From contig BJHC01000105.1 in assembly GCA_014191535.1 (NCBI GenBank), positions 1-5,631 of the forward strand: a stretch of 5,631 nucleotides of DNA, read 5' to 3'. The translations under genes were made by a program, and so were the position numbers. This document shows positions 1 through 5,631 of the stretch, one piece after another. Source of the stretch: Cyanobium sp. Its GTDB lineage: Bacteria; Cyanobacteriota; Cyanobacteriia; PCC-6307; Cyanobiaceae. The first letter of the stretch is position 1; every line of letters begins with the position of its first letter. The notes under the pieces are model-generated. The model did no database searches, had not been told where the DNA came from, and saw only the letters and a list, made by a program, of their open reading frames with translations.

Positions 1-1369
1 TGCTGCTGAGCACCTCCCCCAGTTCAGCATTGTGTTCGGCCGCGGCGGCCAGCTGCGCCGCCCGGCGCCGCTGCAGCTGCTGGCGGCGCTGGCCCTCCCA
101 ACCCAGCGACCCCGGCTGCCAGAACACCTGCCCCTGCAGGGCCGTGGGCAGGTACTGCTGGGCCACCCAGTGCTCGGCGTAGGCATGGGGGTAGCGGTAG
201 CCCACCCCATCGCCGAAGGCCTTGCCGTCGCGGTTGGCGTCGCGCAGATGGGCGGGCACCGTTTGGCGGCTGCTGGCCTTGACGCTCTTGAGGGCATCAA
301 AGAACCCCAGCAGGCTGTTGCTCTTCTCGGCGCCGGCCAGATAGAGGGCCGCCTGGGCCAGGGGGTAGAGCCCCTCGGGCAGGCCCACCCGTTCAAATGC
401 CGCCGCACAGGCCTCCACCACCACCATGGCCTGCGGGTCCGCCAGGCCGATGTCCTCGCCGGCGGCAATCAGCATGCGCCGAAAGATGAAGCGGGGGTTT
501 TCGCCCGCCTCCACCATCCGTGCCAGCCAGAACAGGGCGGCGTCGGGATCGCTGCCCCGCAGGGATTTGATGAAGGCGCTGATCGTGTCGAAGTGGGCGT
601 CGCCCTGCTTGTCGTAGAGCACGGCCCGCTGCTGGATCGACTCCTCCGCGATGGCCAGATCGATCTGGATCAGCCCATCGGCGTCCGGCGGTGTGGTTTC
701 CACCGCCAGCTCCAGGGCATTGAGCAGGCTGCGGGCATCGCCGCCGGCCACATCCACCAGGTGATCGGCGGCTTCCGTGCTGATCTGCACGCTGCGCTGG
801 CCGTAGCCCCGTTCCGGATCGTCGAGGGCCCGTTGCAGCAGCTGCCGCAGGTGCTGGGGTTGGAGGGGCTGGAGCCGGAACAGCCGCGAGCGGCTCACCA
901 GCGCCTTGTTCACCTCGAAGAAGGGGTTCTCGGTGGTGGCCCCGATCAGGGTCACGGTGCCGTTCTCCACCCAGGGCAGCAGGGCGTCCTGCTGGGCGCT
1001 GTTGAAGCGATGCACCTCGTCGACAAACAGCAGCGTGCGCAGCCCGTGCTGCTGCAGGCGCCGCTGGGCCTCCTCCACGGCGCTGCGCAGGTCTTTCACC
1101 CCCGCCAGCACGGCGTTGAGGCTGCTGAAGTGGGCGCGGGTGGTGGCCGCGATGATGCGGGCCAGGGTGGTTTTGCCCACCCCCGGCGGGCCGTAGAGGA
1201 TCAGGTTGCCAACGCGATCGGCGTGGATCGCCCGGCGCAGCAGCCGCCCGGGCCCGAGGATCTCCTCCTGACCCTGGAAGTCGTCGAGGCTGCGGGGGCG
1301 CAGGCGATCGGCCAGGGGCGCCAGGCTCTGGCGCAGCTGCTCACCGCGGTGGCTGAACAGATCGCTCAC
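1..1369 (-). CDS. rarA: Replication-associated recombination protein A (RarA/MgsA AAA+ ATPase), N-terminal 456 residues; C-terminus outside window
   Basis: This AAA+ ATPase of the clamp-loader-like RarA/MgsA/WRNIP1 family acts at stalled or damaged replication forks. Visible in the translation are Walker A GPPGVGKTT (residues 60-68), Walker B LLFVDEVH (113-120, acidic D117/E118), sensor 1 GATTEN (143-148), a SRSRLF arginine-finger region (159-164) and sensor 2 GDARSLLN (210-217). The RarA-specific C-terminal helical/tetramerisation region follows, with DKQGDAHFD, SAFIKSLRGSDPDAAL and the HLRDANRDG / YRYPH stretch. The start is taken as GTG at 1369, giving VSDLFSHRGE, which fits the family N-terminus; another in-frame GTG lies at 1396. 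E. coli RarA is about 447 residues, yet this frame is still open at residue 456, in a basic, glutamine/alanine-rich helix. That fits the long RarA-plus-unknown-domain fusion annotated in many cyanobacteria, but the fusion part is not in view. It lies 142 bp downstream of pgm on the same strand. Confidence 0.96.
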   Translation of the reverse strand, partial: MSDLFSHRGEQLRQSLAPLADRLRPRSLDDFQGQEEILGPGRLLRRAIHADRVGNLILYGPPGVGKTTLARIIAATTRAHFSSLNAVLAGVKDLRSAVEEAQRRLQQHGLRTLLFVDEVHRFNSAQQDALLPWVENGTVTLIGATTENPFFEVNKALVSRSRLFRLQPLQPQHLRQLLQRALDDPERGYGQRSVQISTEAADHLVDVAGGDARSLLNALELAVETTPPDADGLIQIDLAIAEESIQQRAVLYDKQGDAHFDTISAFIKSLRGSDPDAALFWLARMVEAGENPRFIFRRMLIAAGEDIGLADPQAMVVVEACAAAFERVGLPEGLYPLAQAALYLAGAEKSNSLLGFFDALKSVKASSRQTVPAHLRDANRDGKAFGDGVGYRYPHAYAEHWVAQQYLPTALQGQVFWQPGSLGWEGQRRQQLQRRRAAQLAAAAEHNAELGEVLSS

Positions 1370-1398
1370 GCCCGCTGATGAAGGGGTGTCATGCACCG

Positions 1399-1427
1399 AT
1401 CCTGCTGGCTGAACGCGGCCTTGGCAA
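1399..1427 (-). promoter_or_regulatory. Possible weak sigma70-type promoter for rarA
   Basis: On the minus strand TTGCCA (1427-1422, 5/6 to the -35 consensus) is followed after exactly 17 nt by CAGGAT (1404-1399, only 3/6 to the -10). Initiation would fall about 20 nt before the GTG start of rarA. The -10 is poor, so rarA could equally be read through from pgm. Confidence 0.22.
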
Positions 1428-1459
1428 AACGACTCCGCGGCGGGTTGGAACCCATGGAC

Positions 1460-3667
<2,208 letters not shown>

Positions 3668-3697
3668 GGGGTGGGCGGAGCGTGGTCCCATCATCGG

Positions 3698-4063
3698 ATG
3701 GCCATCAGGCCCTGCAAGATCACCGGGTTGGGTGTGTTCAAACCACTGCTGCTGTATGTGCTCACCGCCCTGATGGAGCTGCTGGGCTGTTATCTGCCCT
3801 ATCTCTGGCTGCGACAGGGCCGAGGCTCCCTGGTGTTGATCCCCGCTGCCCTCTGCCTCGGGCTGTTTGTGTGGCTGCTGAGCCTGCATCCAACCGCTAG
3901 CGGCCGGGTTTACGCCGCCTATGGGGCGGTGTATGTGTCGATGGCGCTGCTGTGGTTGTGGCTGGTGGATGGGGTGGTGCCCACCAGCCGCGATCTCTTG
4001 GGAGTGGCGGTGGTGCTGGCGGGGCTGGGGGTGTTGCTTGGCGGCGGAGCCCAACGGCCCTGA
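3698..4063 (+). CDS. YnfA/UPF0060 family small membrane protein
   Basis: This is a small four-helix inner-membrane protein of the YnfA (UPF0060) family, related to small multidrug resistance (SMR) transporters; YnfA has been implicated in drug efflux in enterobacteria, but substrate here is unknown. Four hydrophobic segments are visible at about residues 16-38, 45-63, 70-91 and 99-115. The conserved family signatures are near-perfect: the [17 protein letters not shown] stretch in helix 1 with its membrane glutamate E27, and [18 protein letters not shown] (residues 63-80). From ATG 3698 the protein is 121 residues, about 12 longer than typical YnfA. The in-frame GTG at 3734 ([10 protein letters not shown]) aligns with the usual YnfA N-terminus and gives 109 residues, so it may be the true start; neither has a clear Shine-Dalgarno sequence. 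The gene is divergent from the exported protein at 3667 and convergent with the microprotein ending at 4068, with only four bases between stops. Confidence 0.93.
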   Translation: MAIRPCKITGLGVFKPLLLYVLTALMELLGCYLPYLWLRQGRGSLVLIPAALCLGLFVWLLSLHPTASGRVYAAYGAVYVSMALLWLWLVDGVVPTSRDLLGVAVVLAGLGVLLGGGAQRP

Positions 4064-4067
4064 CATC

Positions 4068-4184
4068 TCAAAGGGCCCAGCAGCGTTCGAGACGCTGGCG
4101 CAGCTGGACATGCCGCAACCTTGCCTGCAGCTGCCAGAGCTTCAGGCCGACCATCAGCACAAACAGGACCCGGGCTGCGAGCAC
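4068..4184 (-). CDS. LERxW single-pass membrane microprotein, copy 1 (38 aa)
   Basis: This is a tiny predicted membrane protein, recognisable because it resembles two other small proteins in this window. A hydrophobic helix (about residues 2-19, core VLFVLMVGLKLW) is followed by an arginine-rich stretch and the terminal RQRLERCWAL. Its FVLMVGLKLWQL aligns without gaps to FAVGAAIKFWRL of the protein at 4897-5073, and LERCW matches LERIW in both relatives. The basic C-terminal side predicts an N-out/C-in orientation. The start is taken as GTG 4184, which lies 10 nt after the stop of the upstream micropeptide; ATG 4154 is in frame but would remove part of the helix. Its stop faces the stop of the ynfA-like gene. 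Function is unknown; being short and GTG-initiated, it is supported mainly by the paralogy and cassette context. Confidence 0.6.
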   Translation of the reverse strand: MLAARVLFVLMVGLKLWQLQARLRHVQLRQRLERCWAL

Positions 4185-4194
4185 AGGGACAGGC

Positions 4195-4326
4195 CTATTT
4201 CTTGCCGCCTTCCAGGTTGGTGTCCGAACCGTTCTGATGGCCGTTCAGGTGCTTCTCGCAGGCGTGGCTGGTGCTGCCGCCCAGCAGGCACAAAGCAGCA
4301 ACGGCGAGGGGCAGCAGGCGGCGCAT
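4195..4326 (-). CDS. Exported micropeptide with EGGKK tail, copy 1 (43 aa)
   Basis: An ATG-initiated 43-residue peptide. It has a textbook short signal peptide: MRR n-region, hydrophobic core LLPLAVAALCLL, and a signal peptidase I site SHA|C after residue 22. The predicted mature peptide is only 21 residues, hydrophilic, with one cysteine at its first position (C23), two histidines and the tail NLEGGKK. Compare the 45-residue peptide at 5073-5210: same start (M[RK]RLL), same cleavage position 22, cysteine(s) at the mature N-terminus and EG[GA]KK at the end. No lipobox is present (SHAC lacks the -3 Leu), so it is probably a soluble exported peptide rather than a lipoprotein. The GGAAGG in the tail codons could also serve as ribosome-binding sequence for the downstream membrane microprotein. 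Function is unknown. Confidence 0.68.
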   Translation of the reverse strand: MRRLLPLAVAALCLLGGSTSHACEKHLNGHQNGSDTNLEGGKK

Positions 4327-4346
4327 GAACAGAGTTCCGTTGCCCG

Positions 4347-4430
4347 CAGCCTATGGAGGCTGTCCCGTGGACGCCAGGGTCCGTTGCCGAATGCCCACCG
4401 CAGTCGCGGTCGGCGGGCCCCCCACGGGAC
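4347..4430. repeat. Nested inverted repeats in the divergent gap of cassette 1 (candidate structured leader)
   Basis: Several perfect inverted repeats are packed into 84 bp: CAGCCT/AGGCTG (4347-4352/4357-4362, 4-nt loop); an outer pair GTCCCGTGG/CCACGGGAC (4362-4370/4422-4430); and inside it ACCGC/GCGGT (4397-4401/4406-4410, loop AGTC), with GGAC/GTCC and GCCGA/TCGGC as further options. On the minus strand this would be the 5' leader of the micropeptide at 4326, with the first hairpin 20 nt before its ATG. There is no U-tract, so an intrinsic terminator is unlikely. In GC-rich DNA some chance pairing is expected; the 9-bp outer stem is the strongest element. The rest of the gap (4327-4511) shows no gene. 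Confidence 0.45.
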
Positions 4431-4499
4431 GGCTCCGTGAAGAGTGATTGAGGCGCAGAGCGACCCCGCCCCAGTGGATCCAAAGTGGAAGAAATCCTG

Positions 4500-4506
4500 A
4501 AGGAGG
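4500..4506 (+). promoter_or_regulatory. Strong Shine-Dalgarno AAGGAGG fixing a GTG start at 4512
   Basis: AAGGAGG is a perfect Shine-Dalgarno sequence, 5 nt before GTG 4512. It decides the start of the cysteine protein over the longer in-frame GTG at 4485. It is the only near-perfect ribosome-binding site seen in the window. Confidence 0.75.
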
Positions 4507-4511
4507 CTGTC

Positions 4512-4700
4512 GTGTTCGGAGTGTGGTCGCGCAAGTGCGGAGAGTGCGCCAACTATTCCGGGTGCGTGGATTCCCAGGGGTTGTGCCGCGTGTGGGGCAC
4601 GTTGATCGCCTCGGCCTCGTCGCTGCCAGGGCAGTGCCCCCATTGGACCAGCCGCGAGGCGGTGGCGGTGAGTGGCCCGGGGGCTTCCCTGGGCTCCTGA
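4512..4700 (+). CDS. Small cysteine-rich (zinc-knuckle-like) protein, copy 1 (62 aa)
   Basis: A 62-residue protein of no named family that I recognise. Cysteines lie at C9, C12, C18, C25 and C42. The CGEC pair (9-12), then C25-x16-C42-x2-W45 (QCPHWTSRE), gives a four-cysteine layout like a small zinc knuckle or iron/redox site; metal binding is inference. There is no signal peptide or membrane segment, so a cytosolic location is likely. The same layout, CxxCxx[FY]...C-x16-CxxW followed by RE, recurs in the protein at 5348-5605, so the two are probably paralogues. The start is GTG 4512, chosen for the AAGGAGG five bases upstream; GTG 4485 would add nine residues. It is divergent from the micropeptide at 4326 and convergent with the membrane microprotein ending at 4727. 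Confidence 0.72.
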   Translation: MFGVWSRKCGECANYSGCVDSQGLCRVWGTLIASASSLPGQCPHWTSREAVAVSGPGASLGS

Positions 4701-4711
4701 GCGGGCTGCTG

Positions 4712-4723
4712 GCGGCTTGCCGC
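4712..4723. terminator. Possible short bidirectional hairpin between convergent cassettes
   Basis: GCGG-CTTG-CCGC forms a 4-bp GC stem (extendable to GCGGC/GCCGC with a 2-nt loop) just beyond the stops of the convergent genes ending at 4700 (+) and 4727 (-). It lacks a T-tract on either side, so terminator function is only a guess from its position. Confidence 0.2.
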
Positions 4724-4726
4724 GGT

Positions 4727-4897
4727 TCAGGGCTGCTTTGCCCAGATCCGTTCAAGGCTCTTGCGGAAGGCTCTCTCGTTCAAGGGCCGGGCCAGGTCGC
4801 GCCTACGAAGCGTGCTGCCGATCCACCAAACCTGCAGACCGCCAAAGGCCAGGGCGAAGAGACCCAGTTGGAGGTATCCCGCATTCAGGTGCTCCAT
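4727..4897 (-). CDS. LERxW single-pass membrane microprotein, copy 3 (56 aa)
   Basis: A 56-residue predicted membrane protein. A hydrophobic helix spans about residues 8-27 (YLQLGLFALAFGG then LQVWWIG). A basic juxtamembrane patch TLRRRD and the C-terminal helix ending RKSLERIWAKQP follow. Positive charges after the helix predict N-out/C-in. The helix-end W and the LERIW motif (48-52) are shared with the neighbour at 4897-5073 (LERIW 47-51) and with the 4068-4184 copy. Its ATG at 4897 shares one base with the TGA of the upstream gene (TGATG), which implies translational coupling and supports the start directly. It is the last gene of a three-gene minus-strand mini-operon. The function is unknown. 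Confidence 0.72.
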   Translation of the reverse strand: MEHLNAGYLQLGLFALAFGGLQVWWIGSTLRRRDLARPLNERAFRKSLERIWAKQP

Positions 4898-5073
4898 CAC
4901 ACCGCCTGCTGATCCCGCTCCCAGATCCGCTCCAGCGTCTGTCGTGAGTGTTCTGTGCTGGTGGGGATGCCCGTTTGCTGCCTGCGGAATGGGGAGGTCA
5001 GGCGCCAGAACTTGATGGCAGCGCCCACGGCGAACACCCCCCAAGGCACCAGCATCCATGCGGGATGAGGCAT
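4897..5073 (-). CDS. LERxW single-pass membrane microprotein, copy 2 (58 aa)
   Basis: A 58-residue predicted membrane protein with one hydrophobic segment (about residues 6-23, containing MLVPWGVFAVGAAIKFW), then a basic PFRRQQ patch, a polar linker and the conserved C-terminal TLERIWERDQQAV. The segment FAVGAAIKFWRL aligns gap-free to the 38-residue copy 1, and LERIW is identical to copy 3, so the three form a small paralogous family. Its ATG at 5073 overlaps the TGA of the upstream micropeptide as TGATG, and its own TGA overlaps the ATG of the next gene in the same way. A longer open frame upstream (to 5442) in this phase crosses the micropeptide and the intergenic region and is not credible. 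The function is unknown. Confidence 0.74.
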   Translation of the reverse strand: MPHPAWMLVPWGVFAVGAAIKFWRLTSPFRRQQTGIPTSTEHSRQTLERIWERDQQAV

Positions 5074-5210
5074 CACTTCTTGGCGCCTTCCTGGGGTGCT
5101 GCTGCGTTGGGGCTCCCATCCTTCATGCCACCGCAGCAACATTCGGCGTTGGCCATCGTGCCCGTCAGCACGGTTGCAGCAGCGAGAGCGAGCAGGAGCA
5201 GGCGCTTCAT
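5073..5210 (-). CDS. Exported cysteine micropeptide with EGAKK tail, copy 2 (45 aa)
   Basis: An ATG-initiated 45-residue peptide. The signal peptide has an MKR n-region, a hydrophobic core LLLLALAAATVL and a signal peptidase I motif ANA|E after residue 22. The mature product would be 23 residues, opening with a striking triple cysteine (ECCCGGMKD, C24-C26) and ending PQEGAKK. The clustered cysteines suggest metal binding, disulfide or thioether chemistry, but this is inference. It shares length, cleavage position and tail with the 43-residue peptide at 4195-4326; the last six sense codons of the two genes are 15/18 identical in DNA. Its stop overlaps the start of the next gene (TGATG). There is no clear Shine-Dalgarno sequence; a palindrome sits immediately upstream (5218-5235). 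Confidence 0.7.
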   Translation of the reverse strand: MKRLLLLALAAATVLTGTMANAECCCGGMKDGSPNAAAPQEGAKK

Positions 5211-5217
5211 GGGTTTT

Positions 5218-5235
5218 GTGATCTTTAAAGGTCAC
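5218..5235. promoter_or_regulatory. 18-bp near-perfect palindrome just upstream of the micropeptide 2 start
   Basis: GTGATCTTTAAAGGTCAC is palindromic at 16 of 18 positions, centred on TTTAAA, and ends 7 bp before the ATG at 5210 on the minus strand. It could be an operator, or an RNA hairpin occupying the position normally used for a Shine-Dalgarno sequence. It is unlike a CRP site (half-site spacing 10 rather than 6) and unlike an NtcA site. Confidence 0.4.
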
Positions 5236-5297
5236 GGTAGGTGCGCCATCTGCCTTCGGCGACTGCCCTTGCAGCGATCGGGGCTTCAACGGATCGC

Positions 5298-5335
5298 TTG
5301 ACCACCAGCGCCATCGCGAGTAGTACAGGCGTACT
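5298..5335 (+). promoter_or_regulatory. Sigma70-type promoter with an overlapping LexA-box-like palindrome
   Basis: TTGACC (5298-5303, 5/6 to -35) and TAGTAC (5321-5326, 3/6 to -10) are separated by exactly 17 nt, predicting initiation near 5333, 15 nt before the ATG at 5348. Overlapping the -10 is the perfect inverted repeat AGTAC-AGGC-GTACT (5322-5335). The published cyanobacterial LexA consensus (from Anabaena) is RGTACNNNDGTWCB; this site matches at all specified positions except D, which is C here. A repressor bound there would block this promoter; the divergent operon starts 112 bp away. SOS control is a hypothesis. Confidence 0.5.
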
Positions 5336-5352
5336 TGCTTGATCGCGATGGC
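5310..5352. repeat. 10-bp perfect inverted repeat surrounding the LexA-like site
   Basis: GCCATCGCGA (5310-5319) and TCGCGATGGC (5343-5352) are perfect inverted repeats with a 23-nt spacer, and the spacer itself contains the AGTAC/GTACT palindrome. The right arm includes the ATG at 5348, so in any transcript starting upstream of 5310 the start codon would be base-paired. From the predicted start near 5333 the left arm would be absent and the ATG free. Confidence 0.6.
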
Positions 5353-5605
5353 TGATGCGCGCCCGGTCGGAGTGGCTGAGGAGTGGGGGTACCTGGATGG
5401 GGGTGTGTTGCGACCGGCCCGCACCGGTGCCGTCTGCATCACCTGCCAGCACTTTCGCTACGAGGTCGGCAGTCAGTGCGTCACCGTGCTCACCTGTCCG
5501 ATTCACCAGGGCTTGATTCCTCAGGGCGAGCACCTCACCAAGCGGTGCCGTCAGTGGATGGCCCGACGGGAGCTGGCGGTGGGCTGGTGCCCGGAGGTGG
5601 GCTGA
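5348..5605 (+). CDS. Small cysteine-rich (zinc-knuckle-like) protein, copy 2 (85 aa)
   Basis: An 85-residue protein of no named family that I recognise. Its cysteines are C30, C33, C44, C50, C67 and C81. The core CITCQHF (30-36) ... C50-x16-C67-x2-W70 (RCRQWMARRE) repeats the layout of the 62-residue protein at 4512-4700, with four extra residues between the CxxC pair and the third shared cysteine. An N-terminal extension of about 20 residues and a C-terminal AVGWCPEVG are specific to this copy. There is no signal or membrane segment, so a cytosolic protein with a structural zinc or iron/redox site is the likeliest reading, by inference. ATG 5348 is preferred over TTG 5339; there is no Shine-Dalgarno sequence, but the predicted leader is only about 15 nt. 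It is divergent from the three-gene operon starting at 5210. Confidence 0.75.
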   Translation: MADARPVGVAEEWGYLDGGVLRPARTGAVCITCQHFRYEVGSQCVTVLTCPIHQGLIPQGEHLTKRCRQWMARRELAVGWCPEVG

Positions 5606-5631
5606 TTGTTCCGCCCCACTGAGACCCCCTC

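Noticed and set aside
32..1378. 448-residue plus-strand open frame
   Set aside because: It is exactly antisense to rarA, is rich in Gly/Gln/Ala/His/Leu as expected from reading GC-rich coding DNA backwards, and has no recognisable domain.
4081..4097. Terminator hairpin CAGCGT/ACGCTG after the ynfA-like gene
   Set aside because: The stem is only 6 bp, has no T-tract, and lies inside the coding end of the opposing microprotein.
3668..4111. N-terminal extension of the exported protein to 302 residues
   Set aside because: The extra 148 residues are Gln/His-rich and antisense to the well-conserved YnfA-family gene; the signal peptide begins at 3667.
4255..4326. Lipoprotein or double-glycine leader in the 43-residue peptide
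   Set aside because: The cysteine at 23 lacks a lipobox leucine at -3, and the GG at 16-17 lies inside a classical hydrophobic signal core rather than after an amphipathic leader.
4245..4755. Minus-strand open frames of 130-135 residues
   Set aside because: Arg/Pro/Ser-rich shadows of the cassette 1 genes, with no domain and no ribosome-binding site.
5218..5235. CRP-type cAMP receptor site
   Set aside because: TGTGA and TCAC half-sites are present but separated by 10 bp instead of 6.
5074..5442. Upstream extension of the 58-residue membrane protein to 181 residues
   Set aside because: It crosses the micropeptide gene, the palindromes and the divergent promoter; the TGATG overlap marks the true start.
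5225..5533. 102-residue minus-strand open frame
   Set aside because: Antisense to the cysteine protein at 5348 and spans the divergent promoter region.

Overview
The window looks like chromosomal DNA of a high-GC picocyanobacterium of the Synechococcus/Cyanobium type. The evidence is a cyanobacterial-type 546-residue phosphoglucomutase, an open reading frame for a RarA-type AAA+ ATPase that runs on past the usual RarA length (as in cyanobacterial RarA fusion proteins), uniformly G/C-ending codons, and very tight gene packing. The taxonomic placement is inference from these proteins, not from a marker gene.

Layout. Bases 1-3667 hold a minus-strand block read right to left: a 154-residue exported four-cysteine protein (3667-3203), alpha-phosphoglucomutase pgm (3152-1512), and the N-terminal 456 residues of RarA (1369-1, running off the left edge). 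The pgm-rarA gap contains a 16-bp tandem repeat whose unit is a copy of the last codons and stop of pgm. A YnfA/UPF0060-family four-helix membrane protein (3698-4063, plus strand) is divergent from the exported protein.

Bases 4064-5605 hold no large gene, but careful reading shows seven very small genes arranged as two copies of one divergent cassette. Cassette 1 (4068-4700) and cassette 2 (4727-5605) each have, on the minus strand, an exported micropeptide (43 and 45 residues; predicted cleavage after residue 22 in both; tails EGGKK and EGAKK) followed by one or two single-pass membrane microproteins ending in LERxW. On the plus strand, divergently, each has a small cysteine protein with the pattern CxxC...C-x16-C-x2-W. 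In cassette 2 the minus-strand genes are joined by two successive TGATG stop/start overlaps, and the membrane gene is itself duplicated. The plus-strand gene of cassette 2 has a recognisable sigma70-type promoter whose -10 element overlaps an AGTAC-N4-GTACT palindrome resembling the cyanobacterial LexA box.

How the genes fit together. pgm (glucose-1-P/glucose-6-P, glycogen metabolism) and rarA (replication-fork recombination) are housekeeping genes without an obvious functional link. The duplicated microprotein cassette is the part most likely to be undescribed. Its repeated architecture argues that the three component types act together, perhaps at the cytoplasmic membrane with an exported cysteine peptide and a cytosolic metal- or redox-binding partner, but no function can be assigned from sequence alone.
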